This document shows positions 17,740-25,806 of a stretch of 42,370 nt of DNA, one piece after another. The notes under the pieces are model-generated. The model ran no database searches. It saw nothing but the letters and a program-made list of their open reading frames with translations, and was not told where the DNA came from. Within the stretch, counting starts at the first letter, position 1. Each line of letters begins with the position of its first letter. Both the position numbers and the translations under genes were made by a program. The stretch is from Deltaproteobacteria bacterium RBG_16_44_11 (lineage in GTDB: Bacteria > Desulfobacterota > Syntrophia > Syntrophales > Smithellaceae), in contig MGQN01000014.1 in assembly GCA_001797845.1 (NCBI GenBank), forward strand, positions 40,896-83,265. The letters run 5' to 3'.

Positions 17740-18222
17740 TCAATCTATCTTCAGAAGTCTTTGCCATTCTAAATGAGGAAAAGTTTTATGCAGGGAATGA
17801 TCATCGTCCACGAAATGGTGTTCGAGGTTGATAAAAGATTTTAAAGCAATGTCTTTTACAAGGTAAGGATCAACGATATTATCGCTTGTTCCATGATAAA
17901 GAATAACCGGTATATGTAACTGCTTGGAAGTGTAGGGGTTGAATTCGAGAAGATGTAAGGCGGGCGCAAGCAAAATCATTTTTTTCACATGGCTTTCGTT
18001 TTCCATAGTGTAATTTGCGGCCATTAATCCACCATAGCTCGATCCCACGATAATAAGAGCGGTCTTTCCGGTAAGAACTTTGACAAGTTTATGCATGCGC
18101 GAGGAAAAATCACCCGTAAAATCTTCAATAATCATCCGGGGATATTCTTGATGGAAAAATTGTCCTTTGGTGCCTTGCGCTGTGCTTTCCAAACCGTGAA
18201 TAAAGACCAGCGTATTTTCCAT
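17740..18222 (-). CDS. Small alpha/beta hydrolase (YqiA/UPF0227-like)
   Basis: 160 residues, shorter than most alpha/beta hydrolases but with the full triad: the oxyanion region FIHGLES, nucleophile Ser in GSSYGG (about 62–67), the Asp in GTSDNIVDP, and the His in DDDHSLH near the C-terminus. The small size and motif spacing resemble the YqiA/UPF0227 esterase group. No signal peptide, so it is cytoplasmic. AAAGGG precedes ATG 18222. It is divergent from the DUF1015 gene across a region holding a perfect 13-bp inverted repeat. Substrate unknown. Confidence 0.8.
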   Translation of the reverse strand: MENTLVFIHGLESTAQGTKGQFFHQEYPRMIIEDFTGDFSSRMHKLVKVLTGKTALIIVGSSYGGLMAANYTMENESHVKKMILLAPALHLLEFNPYTSKQLHIPVILYHGTSDNIVDPYLVKDIALKSFINLEHHFVDDDHSLHKTFPHLEWQRLLKID

Positions 18223-18247
18223 TTGCCCTTTCTTTAAAAATTATTTA

Positions 18248-18278
18248 AATGTAAAATTATTTTGTATAATTTTACATT
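18248..18278. repeat. Perfect 13-bp inverted repeat in a divergent promoter region
   Basis: Arms 18248–18260 (AATGTAAAATTAT) and 18266–18278 are exact reverse complements with a 5-nt centre. The right arm contains TATAAT (18265–18270) on the plus strand. It lies between two divergent start codons (18222 and 18328), so it fits an operator better than a terminator. Confidence 0.6.
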
Positions 18279-18327
18279 GCCTCGATTATGACAGTGTGTT
18301 ATTCATTGCGCAAGAGGAGATTTTACT

Positions 18328-19572
18328 ATGGCGTTAGTATTACCTTTTAAGGCGATCCGTCCATTGAAGAAATTTGTGTCTCAGGTCGCGGCTTTGCCTT
18401 ATGATGTTATGACCAAAGAAGAGGCTCAAGAAGAGGTTAGGGGAAATTCTTTGAGTTTTATGCATGTGGAGAAATCGGAAATTGATGTACCGGAAGAAAC
18501 AAAAAGCGATGATCCTCTGATTTATGAGATGGCCAAACGAAATTTTAATAAAATGCGGGAAGAGGGGATACTCAGGCAGGATGCGTCACCTTGTTTTTAT
18601 ATATATCGACAGCAGATTAATGGCCAAACGCAAACAGGAGTCGTCGGATTGATTAGTGCTAAAGAATACGAAACGGGGAAAACAAAGAAACATGAATTGA
18701 CCAGACAAGACAAAGAAGAAGACCGTATTCGTCATATTGAATCAGTTCAGGCGCAAACCGGTCCGGTGTTTATAACTTATCCGTATCAGAACGCAATAAA
18801 TAAAATTGTTGAAAATGTTGTTAAACAGAATCCCGAATATAAGTTTACGGCGGATGATGGAGTAACTCATACAGTATGGGTTATTTCTGATGCAGGAAAA
18901 ATTAACGAAATTAAAAAAGAATTTCTGCAAGTTGGTTTTCTTTACATCGCAGACGGCCATCACCGTGCCGCTGCAGTTTCTGAGGTTGCACGAAGAAGGC
19001 GAGATAAAAATAATGATCAGGAAAGTGAAATAAAGGAATATAATTTTATCATGGTGGTTCTCTTTCCACACAATCAGTTAAAAGTAATGGATTACAATCG
19101 CGCCGTAAAAGGCTTGAATGATTTAAGTTTGGATAATTATTTAAAAAAAATAAGCGAAAAGTTTACAATCAATGAAAACTTTAAAGCGAAATCTCCGCAA
19201 AAACTTCATGATTTCGGCATGTATTTAAATGGAAAGTGGTATAAGCTAACGGCTAAAAAAGGAATTTATGATGAAAATGACCCGGTAGCCAGTCTGGACG
19301 CGGCGATATTGCAAGAGAGTCTGTTGGCTCCGGTTTTAGATATTAAAGATCCGCGCACGGATAATCGTATTAAATTTATAGGCGGTATTCGAGGAATGGC
19401 CGAACTGGAAAAGCTGGTGGATAAAGACGGATTTGCCGTCGCCTTTTCACTTTATCCCACATCGGTTGAGCAGATAATGAAAGTTGCAGATGCGGGAGCG
19501 ATAATGCCGCCGAAATCCACATGGTTCGAACCGAAATTACGCAGCGGCATATTTATCCACGATCTGAGCTAA
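18328..19572 (+). CDS. DUF1015 family protein (COG4198-like)
   Basis: 414 residues, the usual family length. GAGGAG precedes ATG 18328. Family features seen are the N-terminal FKAIRP and AALPYDVM, and a central ADGHHRAAA at about residues 209–217. The family is widespread in anaerobes and often sits near amino-acid or tRNA genes; its biochemical role was, as far as I know, not settled, and I do not assign one. No signal peptide or membrane segment. The TrmN6-like gene begins 19 nt downstream, suggesting an operon. Confidence 0.85.
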   Translation: MALVLPFKAIRPLKKFVSQVAALPYDVMTKEEAQEEVRGNSLSFMHVEKSEIDVPEETKSDDPLIYEMAKRNFNKMREEGILRQDASPCFYIYRQQINGQTQTGVVGLISAKEYETGKTKKHELTRQDKEEDRIRHIESVQAQTGPVFITYPYQNAINKIVENVVKQNPEYKFTADDGVTHTVWVISDAGKINEIKKEFLQVGFLYIADGHHRAAAVSEVARRRRDKNNDQESEIKEYNFIMVVLFPHNQLKVMDYNRAVKGLNDLSLDNYLKKISEKFTINENFKAKSPQKLHDFGMYLNGKWYKLTAKKGIYDENDPVASLDAAILQESLLAPVLDIKDPRTDNRIKFIGGIRGMAELEKLVDKDGFAVAFSLYPTSVEQIMKVADAGAIMPPKSTWFEPKLRSGIFIHDLS

Positions 19573-19591
19573 GCAATTCAATACCAAAATC

Positions 19592-20344
19592 ATGGAAGAA
19601 GAAACTCTTGACGAAATCCTTAACGGCCGGTTACGCGTTTTTCAGAAGAAAAAGGGGTATCGGTTTTCACTGGATTCTATTTTACTTGCGCATTTTATTT
19701 CCTTAAAACCGCGGGCAAGAGCCGTTGAATTGGGATGCGGTAGCGGTATTATCCTGCTTATTTTAGCAAAGCATTTCCCCCATGTTGATTTCAGCGGTTT
19801 AGAAATACAGGAAGAACTGGCAAATATGGCGCGAAAGAATATCAAAATCAATTCTTTGGACGGCATGGTTAAAATATTTACCGGTGACGCAAAAACAGCG
19901 CTAGATATTTTTAAAGCACGTTCGTTTGACGCGGTCATATTTAATCCGCCTTACCGGAAAATAAGTTCCGGAAGAATAAATCCGATACTTGAAAAAGCGG
20001 TTGCCCGTCATGAGATCAGGGGCTCATTGAAAGTTTTTATAAGTGCAGCAAAAGATTTACTAAAACCAGCAGGGAAAGTATTTACTGTTTATCCGGCGAA
20101 AAGATTAATTGAACTTGTGAGTCTGTTTCGTGAAAATGCAATAGAACCAAAAAGGATCAAGTTGGTGTTTTCTGATCGTTTTTCCGATGCGGCATTTGTT
20201 CTGGTCGAAGGAAGGTTGGATGGGCGAGAAGAGTTAGAAATCGAATCACCGCTTTTTATTTATCGAGAAGACAAAACATATACCAAGGAAATGGATATCG
20301 TTTTCAGCGAGCTTGCTCGTTTTCCCTTTGGCGGCGGCGATTGA
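19592..20344 (+). CDS. TrmN6-like tRNA1(Val) adenine-N6 methyltransferase
   Basis: 250 residues with a Rossmann methyltransferase fold: SAM-binding ELGCGSGIILL (about 48–58) and catalytic NPPY (about 118–121), the signature of N6-adenine methylases. The N-terminal RFQKKKGYRFSLDSILLAHF-type segment (here FQKKKGYRFSLDSILL) is typical of the YfiC/TrmN6 family, which modifies A37 of tRNA1(Val). Position 37 fits with the mtaB and miaA genes elsewhere in the window, but the tRNA target here is inferred. Its last 41 bases overlap, tail to tail, the end of the DciA-like gene on the other strand. Confidence 0.85.
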   Translation: MEEETLDEILNGRLRVFQKKKGYRFSLDSILLAHFISLKPRARAVELGCGSGIILLILAKHFPHVDFSGLEIQEELANMARKNIKINSLDGMVKIFTGDAKTALDIFKARSFDAVIFNPPYRKISSGRINPILEKAVARHEIRGSLKVFISAAKDLLKPAGKVFTVYPAKRLIELVSLFRENAIEPKRIKLVFSDRFSDAAFVLVEGRLDGREELEIESPLFIYREDKTYTKEMDIVFSELARFPFGGGD

Positions 20345-20819
20345 TTTCTTCTTGCATGACCCGCTTAAATATGACCGCCAATTCGCGGTCGGCAAGTTTT
20401 GCCGTGCAATCCGCGATCATTTTTTTGTCTCTCTCCTTCAAAAACAGTTCCTTTGTTAAGGATATATTATCTTCTGCTTTTGTTTGAGCCAGTTTATGGC
20501 CGACTAAGAAACGAATATCTTTTACAACATCTTTCCCGGCAAGTTGATTTAGCTTTTGGCGAATTTCTTCTTTCATGAAATGAAGTTGTTGTACCCAGAC
20601 CGAAGAGATTGTTTTTACAAATAAAATTCCATTTCTTACGGCATCAGCCTTGGTATGCATTATTATTTGAGGGCCTACGACTTTCGGCCAAAGCTGTAGC
20701 AGGGCGTTTTCTTCAATTTTAGAAGCCAGGCCTCTTTTTTTTAAAAGAGATAGCAGGATTTCGGATATGTGATGCAAGCGTATTTTGTAGTTCTTTTTGC
20801 GCATGTATTTTTTTGGCAT
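20304..20819 (-). CDS. DciA-like (DUF721) protein
   Basis: 171 residues. The N-terminal 110 residues match DUF721: ISEILLSLLKKRGL, then LLQLWPKVVG and a strand ending VKTISSVWVQQL, followed by a helix with Gln/Leu repeats. DUF721 proteins include DciA, a loader of the DnaB replicative helicase in bacteria that lack DnaC or DnaI. The C-terminus (about 120–171) is charged and helical. It is read after the hybrid kinase (92 nt gap). Its 3' end runs into the convergent methyltransferase gene. No good ribosome site precedes ATG 20819; ATG 20804 is an alternative. Confidence 0.8.
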   Translation of the reverse strand: MPKKYMRKKNYKIRLHHISEILLSLLKKRGLASKIEENALLQLWPKVVGPQIIMHTKADAVRNGILFVKTISSVWVQQLHFMKEEIRQKLNQLAGKDVVKDIRFLVGHKLAQTKAEDNISLTKELFLKERDKKMIADCTAKLADRELAVIFKRVMQEEINRRRQRENEQAR

Positions 20820-20911
20820 AAATTTGATGATTGGTCAAGGAAATGAAAAATGAAGACAGGTGTTAGACGGGGAGTATATATTAAAAAATCATATTCATGA
20901 AATCTTATTTG

Positions 20912-22894
20912 TTATTCACTGGGAGATTTTGCCGAGGTTTCTATTTTATCCATAATTTTACGAAGCTGGCTGGCGATATCGTGAATTGTGAAGGGTTTTT
21001 GAATAAAACCGACACAGCCGCGCTTAATAATTTTACTGGCCTGGCCGTTCAGACTATAACCGCTGGAAAGCAAAACTTTAACTTCAGGGTTGATTTTTTT
21101 AAGTTCATCAAAGACTTCTCCGCCGCCCATTTCCGGCATAACCATATCCAGGATGACCAAATCGATCTTTTCAGGCGAGAGTTTATATTTTTCTATCGCT
21201 TTCGGACCATCTTCGGCGGTGAGTATTGTGTATCCCAAGGTATTTAAAATTTCACGGCCTACATTCAATATCATAGGTTCATCGTCAATGAAAAGAATTG
21301 TTTCCGCTCCTTTGGGAAGAAATTCATTTTTATTAGCTAGTTTGTCTTTTTTCCGTGTATCTTTTTTCGCGGAGGCCGGAAGATAAATATTGAAAGTGGT
21401 GCCTTGACCTTTCTCGGAGTAAACGTTGATAAAACCGTTGTGGTTTTTGATGATTCCATAGACCGATGCTAATCCTAGTCCGCTACCGCGTCCCATTTCT
21501 TTCGTAGTGAAAAAAGGTTCAAAAATTCTTTCTCTTGTTTTTTCATCCATTCCCACGCCGGTATCGGTTACCGAAATTTTTACGTAATGGCCGTTCATGG
21601 TAATGTATGGTTTAAAGTGGTTTTCTTCAATAAAGACATTTTTTGTTTCTAAGTAAAGGTTTCCACCTCCGGGCATGGCTTGCCAGGCGTTGACATAGAG
21701 ATTGAGCAACACTTGCTCTATTTGTCCGTGATCAACATCAACCGGCCAAAGATCGCTTTGAAAGTTGCGATGAATTTTGATTTCTTTTTTTGTGCGGCCG
21801 ATTGTTTCCGAAGTGTTTTGAATTAAAAGATTCAGATCAACGGTTTTTAATTCATATTTTCCGCCGCGGGCGAAACCAAGCAACTGTTTGGTCAAATCAG
21901 CGCCGCTCATAACCAATGTTTCGATGGTTTTCAGGTGCTCAAAATTGGCATTTTGTGGATCCATATTAAGAAGAGCAAGAGAAGCATGTCCCTGAATTCC
22001 CATAAGCAGATTGTTAAAATCATGGGCAATACCGCCGGCTAATGTGCCGATGGATTCCATTTTTTGAGCTTGAAAAAGCCGCGCTTCGGTTCTTTTCTGT
22101 TTGGTTATATCTCTCATGGAGTTTAGAAGTGCGGGCTGGTCATCCCAATTAATGCTTACACTATTGGTTTCCACCCAATGAGTCATACCTTTTTTATCCG
22201 TGGTACGAAAAGTATAATTAACGCTGGTATTTTCTCCTTGCAGACAACTTTCCTGCCTTTCCAGAACCATATCGCGATCTTCGGAAATAACCAGATTAAT
22301 GAAAGAAAGTAATGACAATTCTTCCAGAGCATAACCTACTATTTTATGAGTCTGAAAATTGGCATATTTTATTTTGCCGTCAATAATAATGAAAATGGCT
22401 TCATTGGAGTTTTCGATAAGAAGCCGGTATTTTTCTTCCGATTTACGCAATTCTTCTTCAATTAAACGTCTATCTGTAATCTCTTTGGAGACAATCGCGA
22501 CAGCGATAATTTCTTTATTATCCGTCGATTTCCTAACCGGACTGAACGTGCGCAAGAAAAAACCGTTATCGCGCGGGCTCTGATGTTCGTCTTGAACTGA
22601 TTTATTTGTAGAGTAAACTTCTTTAACTTTTTCGGCAAATTGTCTGCTTTGCTCAGCAGAATGGAACTCGTTGTAGGAATGGCCGATAATTTTATCGATG
22701 GGTAAATTCAACCTTTTGATATGGTTGCTGTTAATAAAAATATAACAGCATTGCTCATCAACAAGATACAAAGAGTCGGTGGTGGAATCAACGAGATAAC
22801 GATATTGATTCTCCGTGTTTTCAAACTGAAGAATTTTATGTTCTAATTCTTTTATTTTTTGTTCAAGCTCTTCGCGGGTAAGTTTTGGTTTCAT
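20912..22894 (-). CDS. Soluble PAS–PAS hybrid histidine kinase with receiver
   Basis: 660 residues, no membrane segment. An N-terminal coiled coil (about 1–30) is followed by two PAS domains (about 30–145 and 150–265). The HisKA helix has the phospho-acceptor His in GGIAHDFNN (near 290). The HATPase has an N box (LLNLYVNAWQAM) and G boxes (DTGVGM, GRGSGLGLA). A C-terminal receiver (about 535–650) has the acceptor Asp in LVILDMVMPE and Lys in FIQKPF. No output domain is fused, so it probably relays to a separate regulator. It starts 29 nt after the macro-domain gene without a clear ribosome site. PAS ligands are unknown. Confidence 0.92.
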   Translation of the reverse strand: MKPKLTREELEQKIKELEHKILQFENTENQYRYLVDSTTDSLYLVDEQCCYIFINSNHIKRLNLPIDKIIGHSYNEFHSAEQSRQFAEKVKEVYSTNKSVQDEHQSPRDNGFFLRTFSPVRKSTDNKEIIAVAIVSKEITDRRLIEEELRKSEEKYRLLIENSNEAIFIIIDGKIKYANFQTHKIVGYALEELSLLSFINLVISEDRDMVLERQESCLQGENTSVNYTFRTTDKKGMTHWVETNSVSINWDDQPALLNSMRDITKQKRTEARLFQAQKMESIGTLAGGIAHDFNNLLMGIQGHASLALLNMDPQNANFEHLKTIETLVMSGADLTKQLLGFARGGKYELKTVDLNLLIQNTSETIGRTKKEIKIHRNFQSDLWPVDVDHGQIEQVLLNLYVNAWQAMPGGGNLYLETKNVFIEENHFKPYITMNGHYVKISVTDTGVGMDEKTRERIFEPFFTTKEMGRGSGLGLASVYGIIKNHNGFINVYSEKGQGTTFNIYLPASAKKDTRKKDKLANKNEFLPKGAETILFIDDEPMILNVGREILNTLGYTILTAEDGPKAIEKYKLSPEKIDLVILDMVMPEMGGGEVFDELKKINPEVKVLLSSGYSLNGQASKIIKRGCVGFIQKPFTIHDIASQLRKIMDKIETSAKSPSE

Positions 22895-22923
22895 CGTTGG
22901 GCCGCATATTTATAATTATTTGA

Positions 22924-23424
22924 CTAAACCAACATTTTCAGTTGGGTGGAATAAATATCATAAATTTTGCTACTAAACAGAATGTGACGAATTAGCTTGA
23001 TATCCGTGTTGCCGCGGACAAATTCTATACACGTATTCAGTGCCAAGTGGGCGGCTTCATCAAGAGGATACCCATAAATGCCGGTACTTATAGCCGGAAA
23101 CGAGATGCTTTGCAATCCTTTTTCCCGGGCCAGTTCCAGACTTTTTTTATAAGCGCTCTGCAGAAGTTTCGCTTCTCCTTTTGTGCCATCGCGGTAAATG
23201 GGTCCGACCGTGTGGATGACATATTTGGCCTTGAGCTTTCCGCCTGTTGTAATTACAGCTTCACCTGTTGGACAACCGCCGATTTTGCGGCATTGGGCCA
23301 TAATGGTAGGGCCGCCGGCGCGATGAATGGCGCCGTCAACACCGGCGCCACCAGCTAATCGCTCATTGGCGGCGTTAACAATAGCGTCTGTGGTTTCTCC
23401 GGTTATGTCGCCGTAGTCAAGCAC
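22924..23424 (-). CDS. Macro-domain protein (ADP-ribose/O-acetyl-ADP-ribose hydrolase type), probable 5' frame break
   Basis: 166 residues from the first in-frame start, GTG 23424. Diagnostic loops are present: GDIT with DAIVNAANE at the start, GGAGVDGAIHRAGG, and STGIYGYPLDEAA, matching the MacroD-type deacetylases. The reading frame in fact continues upstream through KINETIIV, the expected first beta strand, up to a TAA at 23451–23449. No ribosome site precedes GTG 23424. A much better start (ATG 23473 after GGAGAAGGAG) is in another frame and would join this one if a single base were removed. The listed start may therefore be too short. It precedes a hybrid kinase by 29 nt. Confidence 0.85.
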   Translation of the reverse strand: MLDYGDITGETTDAIVNAANERLAGGAGVDGAIHRAGGPTIMAQCRKIGGCPTGEAVITTGGKLKAKYVIHTVGPIYRDGTKGEAKLLQSAYKKSLELAREKGLQSISFPAISTGIYGYPLDEAAHLALNTCIEFVRGNTDIKLIRHILFSSKIYDIYSTQLKMLV

Positions 23425-23434
23425 GATTATGGTT

Positions 23435-23473
23435 TCATTGATTTTGACTTACATTGTCGTTTCCCTCAATCAT
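23435..23473 (-). other. Short open frame with strong ribosome site, likely true 5' end of the macro gene
   Basis: ATG 23473 follows GGAGAAGGAG by 5 nt and encodes only MIEGNDNVSQNQ before TGA at 23437–23435. Removing one A from the AAAA run at 23442–23445 would fuse it to the macro frame as VSQINETIIVLDYGDIT, a normal macro N-terminus. Confidence 0.55.
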
Positions 23474-23711
23474 TTTTTCTCCTTCTCCGTAAATCAGCAT
23501 AGCATAGCTTCGAACATCGAATATCTGATTTCCGGATTCATAACGGCACCAATCTTTGTATAGCGGATACGAAAGTAGCGTTAATATTAAGCGAAAGAAC
23601 AAACAACTGTAAAGGAAAACTTTTTAGATAAAGAGGGGAAAGCCCTTTTTAGTTGAAAATTAAGCTCTTAAATGCTAGAGACTCTACTCGTTGAAATAAG
23701 AGAAAAAAGTT

Positions 23712-24104
23712 ATGATAACCTCGTTAAATAGGAAAAACGAACATCACGATAATATATGTGAAGAATTATTGCGGGAAAGAGCGGTGGTTTTAAGCCGTGC
23801 GGGTATGGCTGTAAGTGATGCTATCGAACTCCTGACGCGATTGGATAGGCAAATTAAGGAGAAAACGTCTTTTTTAAAAGTTTTAAACCGCGATGAAAAT
23901 ATACAGAACGTGGAACAAAATATACAAACAATCCGTGAGGAAATTAATTTGATCATCGAGCAATTCAACGCCGCTTGCAGAAAAGCACAACTCCAATATT
24001 ATTATTTGATTGTTACGCGCGAAGCGCTGGGATTACGACGCCATGATAGAGTTAGCGAAATATACAAAATTCCGGCCGAAAAGGAAAAAATAAGGGTCAT
24101 TTAA
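23712..24104 (+). CDS. Helical protein of unknown function upstream of pcm
   Basis: 130 residues, almost entirely helical and charged, with a probable coiled coil over about 10–95. No cysteines form a metal site and no signal peptide or membrane segment is seen. I do not recognise the family. Its stop overlaps the pcm start codon by 1 nt (TAATG), so the two are translationally coupled. In many proteobacteria surE occupies this place before pcm–nlpD, but this protein does not resemble SurE. AGAG with a 9-nt gap is the only ribosome site. Confidence 0.7.
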   Translation: MITSLNRKNEHHDNICEELLRERAVVLSRAGMAVSDAIELLTRLDRQIKEKTSFLKVLNRDENIQNVEQNIQTIREEINLIIEQFNAACRKAQLQYYYLIVTREALGLRRHDRVSEIYKIPAEKEKIRVI

Positions 24105-24757
24105 TGGATAAACATAAGAAACAACGAATGCGGATGGTGGAGACTCAGTTAAAAACGCGCGATATAACCGACGCCCGTGTATTGAAAGCCATGGAAACTA
24201 TTCCTCGGCATCTTTTTGTCGATGAAGGGCTAATTGAGCAGGCCTACAATGATAATCCGCTGCCGATTGACGCAAATCAAACTATTTCCCAGCCCTATAT
24301 TGTTGCCCTCATGACGCAGGCGCTGGAATTAAAACCAACCGAAAGAGTTCTGGAAATCGGCACCGGTTCCGGCTACCAAACAGCAATTTTAGCTTCTTTG
24401 GCTTTTCGAGTATTTTCCGTTGAGCGTGTTGCCGCGCTTGCGGCCAAGGCGCGCAAAATTCTTGATCAGCTTAATTATTACAATGTAGCCATAAGGGTTG
24501 GCGATGGCTCCTACGGCTGGAAAGAAGAAGCACCATTTGACGCCATTATTACCACGGCCGCGGTGCCGGAGATTCCTGCATACTTAGTAGAACAGCTTGC
24601 CGTCGGAGGCAGGCTTATCGTGCCGGTAGGTAAACGCAACGTGCAGGACTTATACAAAATAACCCGTCTTTCAAAAAATCCGCAGGACATAAAAAAAGAA
24701 GAATTGGGCGGCTGCCGTTTTGTCAGTTTGATCGGAGAGAGTGGATGGAAAGAATAA
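24104..24757 (+). CDS. pcm: Protein-L-isoaspartate O-methyltransferase
   Basis: 217 residues, the normal length. Family motifs in order: RMVETQL at the N-terminus, RHLFV, DNPLPI with QTISQPYIVA, and the SAM site EIGTGSGYQTAIL (about 81–93). It methylates isoaspartyl residues in aged proteins so they can be repaired. AAGGG lies within the end of the upstream gene. The start overlaps that gene by 1 nt, and the end overlaps the lipoprotein gene by 13 nt, so a three-gene operon is near certain. The pcm–nlpD pairing is conserved in proteobacteria. Confidence 0.95.
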   Translation: MDKHKKQRMRMVETQLKTRDITDARVLKAMETIPRHLFVDEGLIEQAYNDNPLPIDANQTISQPYIVALMTQALELKPTERVLEIGTGSGYQTAILASLAFRVFSVERVAALAAKARKILDQLNYYNVAIRVGDGSYGWKEEAPFDAIITTAAVPEIPAYLVEQLAVGGRLIVPVGKRNVQDLYKITRLSKNPQDIKKEELGGCRFVSLIGESGWKE

Positions 24758-25689
24758 AACATCTATCAAGATCAGTTTTTTTTATTCTATTGGCTTTTTT
24801 AATAATCGCCTCCTGCTCCGGGGCTCAAATTCAGAAGGAAGAAACAACAGGAGTTTATCATCGGGTGAAAAAAGGGGAAACAGCCTATAGTATTGCCCGT
24901 GTTTATAATATTAAATTACGAGATTTGGCGCATGTCAACGACATTCCCGATCCTGCTTTAATCAAGGAAGGAACCGTCTTATTTATTCCCGGAGCCAAAC
25001 ATCTAATCGAAGATGTGATGATCTATGTAAAGGATATGGATGCCAAAGTAAAATCAAGTGGCGTCGATAAATCCGCAGTACCCGCGGAAACGGTCACTGG
25101 GGAAAACGGGAAAACTTCAACAAAAGCTCTAAATGAAACTGGAGCAGATAAGAAACCAGAAATAAAAACGGCATTATCGGAAAATATTGAGCCCCAAAAA
25201 ATTGATTCGCATGAAGAACCTAATCAGGCCGAATCACTGGAAGCGAAATCAACACCCATAGAAAAAATAGAGCCCAAGCCTGCGGAAAAATCGCCAAAAG
25301 AAGAAATTCAGTCAGGGGGAAAAATATTTATATGGCCGGTAAACGGCACCGTGAAGACGCGTTTTGGCCGGCAGCCTAATAAAACTTATCACAACTGGAT
25401 CAAAGTCGTTTCGGCAGCGGGTATTTCGGTAAAGGCGGCGGCAGCCGGCACCGTTATTTTTTCATCTAACTTAAAAGATTATGGGCAGACCATCATTATT
25501 CGCCACGAAGATCAGTTTACCACTGTCTACACTCACCTGAAGGAAAGATTTGTAAAAGCGGATCAAGCTGTTAAACAAGGGCAGGCAATTGCTCTGGTTG
25601 GAGAAAAAGACGAGTCTGGAGCGGCATACATAAATTTTGAAATACGCATTAATGGCAAAGCGAGTAATCCTTTGTTGTTTCTTCCGTAA
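24745..25689 (+). CDS. NlpD-like LysM/LytM lipoprotein with degenerate peptidase site
   Basis: 314 residues. A lipoprotein signal ends in IIASC (Cys at about 24). A LysM peptidoglycan-binding domain follows (about 38–85: HRVKKGETAYSIAR ... LFIPG), then a low-complexity Glu/Lys linker (about 90–190) and a LytM/M23 fold (about 195–314). Of the usual zinc ligands, the Asp of HxxxD is absent (YHNWIK) and the second motif reads INFEIR, not LHFEIR. It therefore probably activates amidases as NlpD and EnvC do rather than cutting itself. GGAGAGA precedes ATG 24745 inside pcm. Located at the inner leaflet of the outer membrane or the periplasm. Confidence 0.88.
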   Translation: MERIKHLSRSVFFILLAFLIIASCSGAQIQKEETTGVYHRVKKGETAYSIARVYNIKLRDLAHVNDIPDPALIKEGTVLFIPGAKHLIEDVMIYVKDMDAKVKSSGVDKSAVPAETVTGENGKTSTKALNETGADKKPEIKTALSENIEPQKIDSHEEPNQAESLEAKSTPIEKIEPKPAEKSPKEEIQSGGKIFIWPVNGTVKTRFGRQPNKTYHNWIKVVSAAGISVKAAAAGTVIFSSNLKDYGQTIIIRHEDQFTTVYTHLKERFVKADQAVKQGQAIALVGEKDESGAAYINFEIRINGKASNPLLFLP

Positions 25690-25748
25690 TTGTAGAATTA
25701 ATCCGAAGCTTATCGGGATATTCTAAATACCCCTAAATTCCAGCGGCC

Positions 25749-25777
25749 TTGCCAGAAGTATTTTTAGTGATTATATT
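25749..25777 (+). promoter_or_regulatory. Promoter of the radical SAM gene
   Basis: TTGCCA (25749–25754), 17 nt spacer, TATATT (25772–25777); each hexamer has five of six consensus bases. Predicted start near 25784, 23 nt before ATG 25807. Confidence 0.6.
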
Positions 25778-25806
25778 TATAGCGCACATTTTTAGATGAG
25801 GTAAAA

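Noticed and set aside
23621..23645. Weak stem with T-run before the 23712 gene
   Set aside because: The stem is only four to five base pairs and no gene ends there; not convincing as a terminator or attenuator.
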